A stretch of 62,581 nt of DNA from Bacteroidales bacterium Bact_09. GTDB taxonomy: Bacteria; Bacteroidota; Bacteroidia; Bacteroidales; UBA932. The translations under genes were made by a program, and so were the position numbers. This document shows positions 25,435 to 33,566 of this stretch, piece by piece (the first letter of the stretch is position 1; each line of letters begins with the position of its first letter). A model generated the notes under the pieces. It was given only the letters and a program-made list of their open reading frames with translations. It was not told the DNA's origin and made no database searches. The DNA lies in the NCBI GenBank assembly GCA_001603455.1, contig LUZA01000015.1, positions 1 through 62,581 on the forward strand. The letters run 5' to 3'.

Positions 25435-26466
25435 ATGTGGGATACCATTGACAATTTGATAAATGAACTGGAAGGCTTTCATCCAGGCACCCAGGCCGAG
25501 GTGGAAGAATTCCGCGTACGCATGCTGGGCAGAAAAGGGATCCTTACACGGCTCTTTGATGAATTTAGGAACGTCGATCCAGCGGAAAAAAGAGAACTGG
25601 GAAAGAAATTAAACCTGTTGAAAAATCAGGTTCAAGAAGCCGTTACTGAACATAAAGAACGGTTGTCCCGCACGATGACCGGAAAATCCCCGGCCGGTGA
25701 TCTTACAAAACCCGCAGACCTTTTGAATGTGGGGTCCCGTCATCCCATAGCCATTGTTCAGCGCGAGATACTGGATATATTCAGAAAAATGGGTTTTTCA
25801 GTGGAAGAAGGGCCGGAGATCGAAGATGACTGGCACGTTTTCAGTGCCCTGAACTTTGCACCGGACCATCCCGCCAGGGATATGCAGGATACGTTCTTTA
25901 TCAGCGCAGGCAGCGACAATCCTGTATTGCTGCGTACCCATACAAGCTCGGTACAGGTCAGGATCATGGAGAAGCAAAAACCGCCCATCCGGGTGGTTTG
26001 TCCCGGCAGGGTCTTCCGCAACGAGGCCATCTCGGCCCGGGCACACTGTATTTTTCATCAGGTAGAAGGATTGTATATAGATGAAAATGTGTCTTTTGCA
26101 GACCTCAAGCAATCCATCATGATTTTTGTCCGCGAAATGTTCGGATCTTCTGCCAGGATACGCTTGCGGCCGTCGTATTTTCCGTTTACCGAGCCGTCGG
26201 CAGAAGTTGATGTAAATTGCAATATTTGCGGAGGGGCAGGCTGCAATATCTGTAAGAACACCGGCTGGCTGGAAATCATGGGTGCAGGTATGGTGGACCC
26301 CAATGTTCTGAAAACGTTGGAAATTGATCCGGAAAAGTATACGGGGTTTGCATTAGGAATGGGTGTTGAACGTATAGCCATGCTCAAATGGCAGGTAAGG
26401 GATTTGCGTCATTATTTCGAGAATGATGTACGGTTCCTGGAACAGTTTCAGAGCGGACTGCTATAA
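25435..26466 (+). CDS. pheS: Phenylalanyl-tRNA synthetase alpha subunit
   Basis: A 343 aa class II aminoacyl-tRNA synthetase subunit. An N-terminal coiled coil (about 1-90) precedes the catalytic core. Motif 2 is CPGRVFRNEAISARAH, with the substrate region HQVEGLYID. A four-Cys knuckle CNICGGAGCNICKNTGW and motif 3 FALGMGVERIAML follow. pheT is not in the window. The gene ends just before the tRNA promoter. Confidence 0.97.
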   Translation: MWDTIDNLINELEGFHPGTQAEVEEFRVRMLGRKGILTRLFDEFRNVDPAEKRELGKKLNLLKNQVQEAVTEHKERLSRTMTGKSPAGDLTKPADLLNVGSRHPIAIVQREILDIFRKMGFSVEEGPEIEDDWHVFSALNFAPDHPARDMQDTFFISAGSDNPVLLRTHTSSVQVRIMEKQKPPIRVVCPGRVFRNEAISARAHCIFHQVEGLYIDENVSFADLKQSIMIFVREMFGSSARIRLRPSYFPFTEPSAEVDVNCNICGGAGCNICKNTGWLEIMGAGMVDPNVLKTLEIDPEKYTGFALGMGVERIAMLKWQVRDLRHYFENDVRFLEQFQSGLL

Positions 26467-26479
26467 AGAGCTGTTTTTT

Positions 26480-26509
26480 TTTGTCAGGAAAAAAAAATCG
26501 CTAACTTTG
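26480..26509 (+). promoter_or_regulatory. Promoter of the tRNA genes
   Basis: TTTG at 26480-26483, an 18-base spacer and TAACTTTG at 26502-26509: a full consensus match. The tRNA-Gly 5' end is 21 bases downstream. Confidence 0.7.
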
Positions 26510-26530
26510 CAATCCAATTTTGCATTTTAT

Positions 26531-26606
26531 GCGGAAATAGCTCAGTTGGTAGAGCATAACCTTGCCAAGGTTAGGGTCGCGAGTTCGAATCTCGTTTTCC
26601 GCTCCA
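26531..26606 (+). tRNA. tRNA-Gly (GCC)
   Basis: The acceptor stem GCGGAAA pairs with TTTCCGC. The D-loop AGCTCAGTTGGTAGAGC and the T-loop GTTCGAAT are canonical. The anticodon loop TTGCCAA gives anticodon GCC (glycine). Discriminator T at 26603 and a genome-encoded CCA at 26604-26606. Confidence 0.97.
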
Positions 26607-26608
26607 AA

Positions 26609-26632
26609 CCTCTCCCGGCGAGAGGTTTTTTT
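26609..26632 (+). terminator. Intrinsic terminator between the two tRNA genes
   Basis: CCTCTC (26609-26614) pairs with GAGAGG (26620-26625) around CCGGC and is followed by seven T. It starts three bases after the tRNA-Gly CCA and should end or reduce transcription before tRNA-Leu. Confidence 0.75.
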
Positions 26633-26656
26633 GAAAAAAGCACTGACAGTAAAACT

Positions 26657-26742
26657 GCTCGGGTGGTGGAATAGGTAGACACGCAGGACTTAAAATCCTG
26701 TGGACAGAAATGTCCGTACGGGTTCGATTCCCGTCCCGAGCA
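26657..26742 (+). tRNA. tRNA-Leu (TAA)
   Basis: An 86-base class II tRNA with a long variable arm (TGGACAGAAATGTCC region). The acceptor GCTCGGG pairs with CCCGAGC. The anticodon loop CTTAAAA gives anticodon TAA, reading UUA and UUG leucine codons. The T-loop GGTTCGATTC is canonical. CCA is not encoded, unlike the neighbouring tRNA-Gly. No separate consensus promoter is obvious between the preceding terminator and this gene. Confidence 0.96.
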
Positions 26743-26838
26743 CACACCCCCCCTGAATAAAAATGGAATTACTTGACGAATGATAGAAAATTCGGCGGGA
26801 TTTTAAATTTTTGAATTAAAGATAATTTGAACTATGAT

Positions 26839-28506
26839 ATGAAAACAGACATCGAAATTGCCCATGCGTATAAAATGCAGAATATAAGGGATGTAGCATC
26901 CAGAGCAGGCATTGCCCGTGAAGATTTGAAACTTTACGGAAATTATATGGCCAAGGTCCCGGTTAACTGTATAAACGAAACCAGTGTCAGGAAGAGTAAT
27001 CTAATCCTGGTCACAGCCATAACACCTACTCCTGCGGGAGTAGGGAAAACCACGGTTTCCATAGGATTGTCCATGGGCTTGAACCATATTGGGAAAAAAG
27101 CCATAGTTGCTTTGCGGGAGCCTTCTCTCGGTCCCTGTTTTGGGATGAAAGGAGGAGCTGCAGGGGGTGGTTATGCACAAGTAGTTCCCATGGAAGACAT
27201 CAACCTTCACTTCACGGGGGATTTCCATGCTGTCACGGCGGCCAATAACATGATCTCGGCTTTGCTGGAAAACCATCTTTACCACAGTCAGAACAACGGC
27301 ATATGCCTGCGCGAAATTGTCTGGAAAAGGGTGCTGGATGTGAACGATCGTACGCTGAGGGCCATCATTTCCGGGGTTGGAGGTAAAACCAACGGCATAA
27401 CCCGGGCCACTGGATTTGATATTACTCCGGCATCGGAGATCATGGCCATTCTTTGCCTGGCAAAAGATCTGGAAGATCTGAAAAAAAGGATCGGGATGAT
27501 CATCCTGGGTTATGAACATGATGGCAAACCGTTATATGTCAACGACCTGGGAATTGCCGGGGCTATTACTATTTTGTTAAAAAATACGATTCATCCCAAC
27601 CTGGTGCAAAGTCTGGAAGGAACACCGGTATTTATACACGGTGGACCTTTCGCAAACATCGCCCATGGATGTAACTCGCTGGTTGCCACGAAGATGGCAA
27701 TGACATATGCCGATTATGTTGTTACAGAGGCAGGTTTCGGGGCCGATCTCGGGGCCGAAAAATTCTTTAACATCAAATGCCGGAAAGGAGGACTGCAACC
27801 CAAACTGACCGTTTTGGTAGCTACTCTGCAAGGGCTGAAAATGCACGGCGGTCATGATATTTCCAAATTGCTGGAAAAAAATCCGGAAAGTGTGACCAAA
27901 GGACTGGCCAATCTGGAAAAGCACGTGGCTAATCTGAGGGCTTTTGGACAAAACATTGTTGTAGCCTTGAACAGGTACGCAACCGATACAGAAGAAGAAA
28001 TTGCCCTGGTACGTGAACGATGTGAACATCTTGACGTGCCTTTTGCGATCAATGATGCCTATGCACAGGGAGGTGCAGGAGCAACCGCACTGGCCCATAC
28101 CGTTGTGGATGCAATAGAAAATAAACCTTCAGGTCCGCTGGTGTTTACTTACCAGGAGAATGATACGGTTGAAGAAAAGATCTGGAAGATAGCACACAAT
28201 ATATATGGAGCACGTAACGTATTCTACTACGAAAAAGCACGAGAAAACCTGCGGAAGATAGAGGAACTTGGCCTGAGCCATTATCCTGTCTGCATAGCCA
28301 AAACGCAATTCTCCTTCTCTACGGATCCGAAAGCTTATGGTGTGGCTACCGGTTTTGAGATGAACATACACGAATTAATTGTAAACAATGGGGCAGGGAT
28401 GATCGTGGCCATAGCCGGCGATATTTTACGAATGCCCGGACTTCCTAAAAAGCCTCAGGCTATTTTTATGGATATTAACAACGGAGTAATCACGGGCTTG
28501 AGTTAG
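26839..28506 (+). CDS. fhs: Formate-tetrahydrofolate ligase
   Basis: A 555 aa cytoplasmic enzyme forming 10-formyl-THF from formate, THF and ATP. It has the ATP-binding loop [38 protein letters not shown] and [13 protein letters not shown], and the usual full length. The start is ATG 26839; an in-frame TTG four codons upstream is less likely. It supplies one-carbon units for purines and formyl-methionine. Confidence 0.97.
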   Translation: MKTDIEIAHAYKMQNIRDVASRAGIAREDLKLYGNYMAKVPVNCINETSVRKSNLILVTAITPTPAGVGKTTVSIGLSMGLNHIGKKAIVALREPSLGPCFGMKGGAAGGGYAQVVPMEDINLHFTGDFHAVTAANNMISALLENHLYHSQNNGICLREIVWKRVLDVNDRTLRAIISGVGGKTNGITRATGFDITPASEIMAILCLAKDLEDLKKRIGMIILGYEHDGKPLYVNDLGIAGAITILLKNTIHPNLVQSLEGTPVFIHGGPFANIAHGCNSLVATKMAMTYADYVVTEAGFGADLGAEKFFNIKCRKGGLQPKLTVLVATLQGLKMHGGHDISKLLEKNPESVTKGLANLEKHVANLRAFGQNIVVALNRYATDTEEEIALVRERCEHLDVPFAINDAYAQGGAGATALAHTVVDAIENKPSGPLVFTYQENDTVEEKIWKIAHNIYGARNVFYYEKARENLRKIEELGLSHYPVCIAKTQFSFSTDPKAYGVATGFEMNIHELIVNNGAGMIVAIAGDILRMPGLPKKPQAIFMDINNGVITGLS

Positions 28507-28513
28507 CAAAACC

Positions 28514-28660
28514 TCATCTCAATTCCGGATTCCGGTAGTATTTTGCAACCTCGTCCAGATTTTCGAATATGGCTGCAATTTTTTTAAAATCTGCAGGATG
28601 CGTGCTCGGGAAATCAAATGACGAAGAACGATTGTCCGGCCAGTACCATGATGTACAGTC
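28514..28660 (-). pseudogene. C-terminal gene remnant without start codon
   Basis: On the minus strand a frame from an upstream TAG (28661-28663) to a TGA (28514-28516) is open for 48 codons and contains no Met. It encodes a protein-like sequence with SSSFDFPSTHPADFKKIA followed by FENLDEVAKYYRNPELR. The composition and the end with a clean stop look like the tail of a former gene. I do not recognise the family. The rest of 28507-28753 shows nothing else apart from the promoter at 28724. Confidence 0.3.
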
Positions 28661-28723
28661 CTATGTTTGTGCGTTTTGTCCGTATTTGGTCTGATTGAAT
28701 ACCTGGGTGGTAAAAGGAATTTT

Positions 28724-28731
28724 TATCTTTG
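28724..28731 (+). promoter_or_regulatory. -7 box for the S58 peptidase gene
   Basis: TATCTTTG, 22 bases before the ATG at 28754. No good -33 element at standard spacing. Confidence 0.42.
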
Positions 28732-28753
28732 TCTGTATATTAAAAAATGAGTC

Positions 28754-29995
28754 ATGAAGCATTTCATCTTGTTGTTCATTATTTCCGTATCTGTATTTGC
28801 ACCACTGAACAGTTTTGCCCAAAAAACCAGGATGCGTGATTTAGGGATCCGGACCGGCGTCATGCAGCCAGGGCCTCTGAATGCCATAACAGACGTCAAA
28901 GGGGTATCTGTTGGGCACGTTACTTTGATAGAAGGGGATAGTGTCAGGACCGGAGTGACAGCCATTATTCCACATCCGGGCAATATTTTTAGGGAAAAAG
29001 TTCCGGCTGCATTTTGGGCCGGCAACGGATTCGGGAAACTGACCGGAACCACACAGATAAAAGAACTGGGTAATATAGAAACCCCAATCATCCTTACCAA
29101 CACACTTTCAGTGGCTGCAGGAATGGAAGGATTGATCACCTATACGATGGAACAGCCGGATAACAAAAATGTACAATCTGTCAACGCTGTTGTTGGGGAA
29201 ACAAATGACGGCGGACTGAATGATATCCGTGGACGGCACGTAAAGCCCAGGCATGTTCTGGAGGCTTTGAAGGGAGCCGTTTCGGGACCTGTGGCAGAGG
29301 GAAATGTGGGTGCCGGAACAGGGACTGTCTGTTTTGGGTTTAAGGGAGGAATCGGGACTGCCAGTCGTGTGCTGCCCGAAAGACAGGGTAGTTATACGGT
29401 TGGTGTGATTGTACAAACAAATTTTGGGGGTGTGCTACAGATTGCAGGGGTGAATGTGGGAGAGCGGCTGGGACGATACTCCTATAAAAACGATCTGGAA
29501 AAACAAAAAAAACTTCAAAAGACATCTCCTGCCCATACTAGCAATGGCCCTGAAGATCAAGATTGCTGGTCAGTTTTTAACCAGGATCAGGATTCTCCGG
29601 ACGGGTCCTGTATGATTGTCATTATTACAGATGCACCACTCAACGAACGTAACCTGGAAAGATTGGCCAAACGAGGCATAATGGGACTGGCGCGAACCGG
29701 AGGCATAGCTTCTAATGGCAGCGGAGATTATGTGTTGGCATTATCCGTAGCTCCCGGAAATCTGATACGGGAATATACTTCTGCCACAGAACCGTATTCT
29801 CCCACTTATACGCCTACCTATCTACATAATAATGAATGCTCTGCCCTGTTTATGGCTGCTATAGAAGCCGTGGAAGAAGCCATCCTCAATTCACTTTTTG
29901 CCGCGGAAACCATGACAGGCAAAAATGGCCTGACCGTTGAAGCCCTCCCGGTCGAAAAAGTGGTAAAAATGTTCCCCGGAACCATCAAATTCTAA
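28754..29995 (+). CDS. S58 (DmpA-like) self-cleaving aminopeptidase, exported
   Basis: A 413 aa protein with an N-terminal signal peptide (about 1-22, ending SFAQ). It is a member of the P1/S58 family of N-terminal nucleophile hydrolases, such as DmpA (L-aminopeptidase/D-esterase) and BapA. Family motifs are TDVKGVSVGHVTL, VVGETNDGGLNDI and NGSGDYVLALS, where the Ser of GSGD is the expected autoprocessing nucleophile. The precursor would split there into two chains. Its substrates may be short or beta-amino peptides. Single transcription unit; degraded gene pieces lie on both sides. Confidence 0.92.
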   Translation: MKHFILLFIISVSVFAPLNSFAQKTRMRDLGIRTGVMQPGPLNAITDVKGVSVGHVTLIEGDSVRTGVTAIIPHPGNIFREKVPAAFWAGNGFGKLTGTTQIKELGNIETPIILTNTLSVAAGMEGLITYTMEQPDNKNVQSVNAVVGETNDGGLNDIRGRHVKPRHVLEALKGAVSGPVAEGNVGAGTGTVCFGFKGGIGTASRVLPERQGSYTVGVIVQTNFGGVLQIAGVNVGERLGRYSYKNDLEKQKKLQKTSPAHTSNGPEDQDCWSVFNQDQDSPDGSCMIVIITDAPLNERNLERLAKRGIMGLARTGGIASNGSGDYVLALSVAPGNLIREYTSATEPYSPTYTPTYLHNNECSALFMAAIEAVEEAILNSLFAAETMTGKNGLTVEALPVEKVVKMFPGTIKF

Positions 29996-30299
29996 TCCGG
30001 CAGCACATTCTCCTCAGTTTACTATTACACCTGAAAAGCTGGTCATGTTCCGGAGATCCTACAGAAATTCTTAGTAAGTCTTCAGATATTACCAAGCACC
30101 GGGATATCTGGTCAGTACCTATGCCCTGGCGCCTGAACCGTGCAGCCAATCTGAGTTTTTCTTTTCGTGAGATAAATTGCCATTGTTCATTTCTTCCCTG
30201 CAAATCCAATGTTACGAAGTTAAAGAAACTGTTTTTTCCTGGAAAGTGGTATGCACGAGTTGATATAGATTGTTCCCGGTCCTGGCAGATGGCTCGCAC
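29985..30299 (-). pseudogene. Possible remnant of an Rpn-like transposase/nuclease tail
   Basis: The 317-base interval 29996-30312 between two convergent genes has no intact recognisable gene. A 104-codon minus-strand frame contains SRKEKLRLAARFRRQGIGTD followed by QISRCLVISEDLLRI. This resembles the C-terminal helix-turn-helix tail of Rpn/PD-(D/E)XK transposase-family proteins (pattern: basic helix, then EQIA..TGLS.EEI..L). The N-terminal nuclease part is absent and the frame runs into the S58 gene. Low certainty; it may be chance. Confidence 0.25.
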
Positions 30300-30312
30300 T
30301 TAACAGTCCAGC

Positions 30313-31701
30313 TCACAGCTTCACAAATTCCACGCGGCGGTTTTTGGCACGGCCTTCAGCAGAGGCGTTGTCGGCAATGGGATTGTTCTGGCCGAGGCCT
30401 TTGGAAATCAGGCGGCTGCGGTCAATGCCCATTTCCACCAGGCGGGAAACGACCGCCTCGGCACGAGCCTCGGAAAGCTTTTGGTTGGTGGGGGCAGAGC
30501 CGGTGGCATCGGTATGGCCTTCCACGCTAAAGCGCAGGGACGGGTTTTCCTGCATTAGCTGTACGATCCGGTTCAGTTCACCGGCGGACTCGGGCTTGAT
30601 GATGCTCTTGCCCACATCAAAGGTGATCCCGTAGCTGATGAACTTGCCGTCCTGCATCATACGGTCGTACAGGGGTACGGCTCCTTTGGCCAGGCGGATG
30701 TTTTTGATGTAGGTGGTATTGGGAAGGCCCCAGCCCTGTCCCAGCACCAAACGTTGCGGTACCACCATATTGGGCACATTGACGATCCGCTTTCCGTTGA
30801 GATAGATCTTTAATGCCCTTTTGTTGAAAGACAGGGCAAAATGACTCCATCCGCCATATTGGAAATCGATATCTTCCACGCTGGCATCCCTTCTGTCGTA
30901 TGACGGGGAATGATAATAACAGAGGATCGATTTTCCCTTGGTGTCCATGTTGAATTCAAGCACTTCCATATCAGTTCTGTCGAATTCTCCGTTCCGGTCG
31001 TTGAATAAGAACAACATATAATCGCTGTATGGATATTCTCCCGATTCCTCGAAATCCTCGTTCCAGGGATGCAAATAAAAGTCAAATTCCAGGGTAAAAA
31101 CATCGGGTAGAAAACGTTGCTGGTTTTCCATAAAAGGGATGATACGGGCATCGTCCAGCAGCATAATAGCGTTTTCTCCGTCAATGCGGACCACCTCGGC
31201 ATTTCCTTCAATGATGTCCCACCGGGAAGGGAATTCACCCAGTTTTTCTCCCGCCAGATTGTCCTCAAAGAAGATCTCGTCGCCGGCCACAAAGTCGGAT
31301 TTGGCCCATTCCATCGCAGCCCGCCGGTTTTGGGGACTTTCCTGGCCTGTGGCCGGGTTGGAGGTCTGCCCTGTTTTTTTGATCATTTCTACGTCTTCCT
31401 TTTCCAGGTCCCAGTCATCGAATTCCAGATCCTGATTCCCGACAACTCTCCTGGATGTAGCTCGGGAATTTTTGTTTTTACCCGATTTATCGGCATTTTC
31501 ACCTTCCTCCTGTGTATTTCCCTCAAAAGCCTTGTCCACCGCTTTGGAAACACCTTCTTCAACTTTCTCTTCCACTTTTCGTTCCACAGTGCGTTCAGCT
31601 GCACTCCTGACTGTTTTTTCCAGTCTGCGTAGGATGGATTGTGCCTGTGACAGCGATACAGCTGCGCAGATAATCATTATGGTCATAAATAAGCGTTTCA
31701 T
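30313..31701 (-). CDS. OmpA-family protein with laminin-G-like middle region
   Basis: A 462 aa exported protein. Signal peptide about 1-19 (ending SQAQ), then a charged helical stretch (about 20-100) likely to form a coiled coil. A beta-rich middle part (about 135-330, FTLEFDFYLHPWN, WSHFALSFNKRALKIYLNGK) resembles concanavalin/LamG folds. The C-terminal OmpA domain (about 350-462) has FDVGKSIIKPES, VEGHTDATGS and NRRVEFVKL. The OmpA domain should grip peptidoglycan. It starts two bases after the stop of the TapB-like gene, so both form one operon. Confidence 0.9.
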   Translation of the reverse strand: MKRLFMTIMIICAAVSLSQAQSILRRLEKTVRSAAERTVERKVEEKVEEGVSKAVDKAFEGNTQEEGENADKSGKNKNSRATSRRVVGNQDLEFDDWDLEKEDVEMIKKTGQTSNPATGQESPQNRRAAMEWAKSDFVAGDEIFFEDNLAGEKLGEFPSRWDIIEGNAEVVRIDGENAIMLLDDARIIPFMENQQRFLPDVFTLEFDFYLHPWNEDFEESGEYPYSDYMLFLFNDRNGEFDRTDMEVLEFNMDTKGKSILCYYHSPSYDRRDASVEDIDFQYGGWSHFALSFNKRALKIYLNGKRIVNVPNMVVPQRLVLGQGWGLPNTTYIKNIRLAKGAVPLYDRMMQDGKFISYGITFDVGKSIIKPESAGELNRIVQLMQENPSLRFSVEGHTDATGSAPTNQKLSEARAEAVVSRLVEMGIDRSRLISKGLGQNNPIADNASAEGRAKNRRVEFVKL

Positions 31702-31703
31702 GA

Positions 31704-32339
31704 TCAATTGATTTTAATAAGTAATTGGGAATTTGTGATATTGCCTTTATCATCGTATGTCTCCGATTTTACGCTGCCGACTCCCCTGGCATACCAGGTA
31801 AGGGTGCGGGTGACAGATTTTTCCACAAGGACACGGGTTTCAGTAACCATTTCCACAATGTAACATTTAAACGTTCCGGCAGGGGTAGAAAGTTCTTCCC
31901 GTCCGGTCACTTTATGGGAAAGGATCTCGGATTTAAAATTCAAACCCATGGCTGTGATATTCATCAATCCGCCGCTGAGTTCTTGTCCAACGGCCAGCCT
32001 GGACGGAATAACGGGAACATCCCCGGTTATCTCCATCATGTTAACGGATCCGAAACCGGCCGTCATGTTCCCGTCCCGGATAGATACGGTCATTTCCAGG
32101 GGATCGAAAGAGGGAGACTGGTCGGGATTATAGGCATGGATGACATAGGTAATGGTGTAGTTGCCATCGCTCCCATCAACATTTTTAATGTGCATGCGCA
32201 CATAACTGTCCGTATTGCCTGTCTGCCCGTAATTCTCATACTCCAGGTTTGCCCCTTCCGTAATGCAGAAGTACGGTCTTTGGGCAAACAGGGACAAAGA
32301 CATGAAAAGCAAAATGGTAATAAAGTAAATACGCTTCAT
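31704..32339 (-). CDS. TapB-like exported protein (DUF3108-like)
   Basis: A 211 aa exported protein with a signal peptide ending LFAQ. The rest is beta-rich, with EGANLEYENYGQTG and the C-terminal EELSTPAGTFKCYIVE...TRTLTWYARGVGSVKSETYD. That last pattern is typical of TapB/DUF3108-like proteins of Bacteroidales. Function unknown; probably periplasmic or outer-membrane-associated and linked to the OmpA-like gene that follows. The start is ATG 32339; a TTG two codons upstream also exists. Confidence 0.8.
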   Translation of the reverse strand: MKRIYFITILLFMSLSLFAQRPYFCITEGANLEYENYGQTGNTDSYVRMHIKNVDGSDGNYTITYVIHAYNPDQSPSFDPLEMTVSIRDGNMTAGFGSVNMMEITGDVPVIPSRLAVGQELSGGLMNITAMGLNFKSEILSHKVTGREELSTPAGTFKCYIVEMVTETRVLVEKSVTRTLTWYARGVGSVKSETYDDKGNITNSQLLIKIN

Positions 32340-32370
32340 TATCAATTAGGTTAGGTGTTGTTAATAAACA

Positions 32371-32378
32371 CAAATGTA
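32371..32378 (-). promoter_or_regulatory. -7 box for the TapB-like/OmpA-like operon
   Basis: The minus strand reads TACATTTG, 31 bases before the start codon. The -33 position lacks a clear TTTG. Confidence 0.42.
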
Positions 32379-32456
32379 CATATTTTGTTTTATTAATTGA
32401 TTGTCTTTGTGACATGAAAAAAAAGTGACGATCCTTCCGTAATGGATCATTTTTCC

Positions 32457-32464
32457 TAACTTTG
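32457..32464 (+). promoter_or_regulatory. -7 box for carAB
   Basis: TAACTTTG, 21 bases upstream of the carA ATG. The -33 region is not a clear match. Confidence 0.5.
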
Positions 32465-32485
32465 CACGGTTTTTAGCATGTACTA

Positions 32486-33562
32486 ATGAGTAAAGCACGC
32501 ATCATCCTGGAGGACGGGACGGAATTCGAAGGGAGATCGTTCGGTTGTAAAAGATCTGTTTCCGGAGAAGTTGTTTTTAATACGGCCATGACGGGATATC
32601 CCGAATCTTTGACCGATCCGTCCTATGTAGGACAGATCCTGGTCATGACATATCCCCTGGTGGGAAATTACGGAGTTCCTGAAAGGGCTGTCGATAACCA
32701 GGGACTTTCCCTGTACATGGAAAGTGAGAAAATCCACGCCAAAGCGCTGGTCGTATTCGATTACAGTCGTTCCTACAGCCATTGGAATGCCAGGGAAAGC
32801 CTCCACCAGTGGCTGGAAAGTGAAAAAATCCCCGGCATTTATGACATTGACACCCGTGCGCTTACAAAACTGTTGCGGGAAAAAGGATCCATGAAGGGCA
32901 AGCTGGTGGTCGCCGGAGATGATCCCGCTCTTATTCCCTTTACGGACCCCAACCGGATGAACCTGGTTGAACGGGTTTCCTGCCAAGAGGTTATCACTTA
33001 CCGGGGCAACCCCGGGTCAAAGAAAGTGGTCCTGATAGATTGCGGCGTCAAACACAATATCATCCGCTGCTTGCTGCAGCGCGGGGTGACGGTTGTCAGG
33101 GTTCCCTGGGACTACGATTTCAGGAAACTGGAGTACGATGGCGTATTTATAAGCAATGGACCCGGAGATCCCAATATGTGTATACCAACCATTGCTTTTC
33201 TGAAACAGGCCCTGGAAGGGGAAAAACCCGTTTGCGGCATATGCATGGGTCACCAGTTGCTTGGCCTTGCCGCCGGGGGAAAAGTGTATAAGATGAAGTA
33301 CGGTCACAGGGGCCATAATCAACCGGTGCGTGACGAAGATACAGGAATGTGCCATATCACGTCGCAGAACCACGGATATACACTGGATCCAGATAGTCTT
33401 GGCAAGGAATGGGTCCCGTTGTACACGAATCTGAACGATGGAACGAATGAGGGCATACGCCACAGAACGAAGCCTTTCTTTTCATCGCAATTCCATCCGG
33501 AAGCAGCCAGTGGGCCTACCGATACCGTTCCCATTTTCGATAAATTCACAAAAATTCTTTAA
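32486..33562 (+). CDS. carA: Carbamoyl-phosphate synthase small subunit
   Basis: A 358 aa glutamine amidotransferase subunit that hydrolyses glutamine and passes ammonia to CarB. The N-terminal CPSase domain (about 1-150) has LEDGTEFEG and NTAMTGYPESLTDPSY. The class I GATase domain contains the nucleophile Cys253 in CGICMGHQLLG and the His/Glu pair in FHPEAASGP. It starts the carAB operon; carB follows four bases after its stop. Feeds pyrimidine and arginine synthesis. Confidence 0.97.
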   Translation: MSKARIILEDGTEFEGRSFGCKRSVSGEVVFNTAMTGYPESLTDPSYVGQILVMTYPLVGNYGVPERAVDNQGLSLYMESEKIHAKALVVFDYSRSYSHWNARESLHQWLESEKIPGIYDIDTRALTKLLREKGSMKGKLVVAGDDPALIPFTDPNRMNLVERVSCQEVITYRGNPGSKKVVLIDCGVKHNIIRCLLQRGVTVVRVPWDYDFRKLEYDGVFISNGPGDPNMCIPTIAFLKQALEGEKPVCGICMGHQLLGLAAGGKVYKMKYGHRGHNQPVRDEDTGMCHITSQNHGYTLDPDSLGKEWVPLYTNLNDGTNEGIRHRTKPFFSSQFHPEAASGPTDTVPIFDKFTKIL

Positions 33563-33566
33563 CCCG

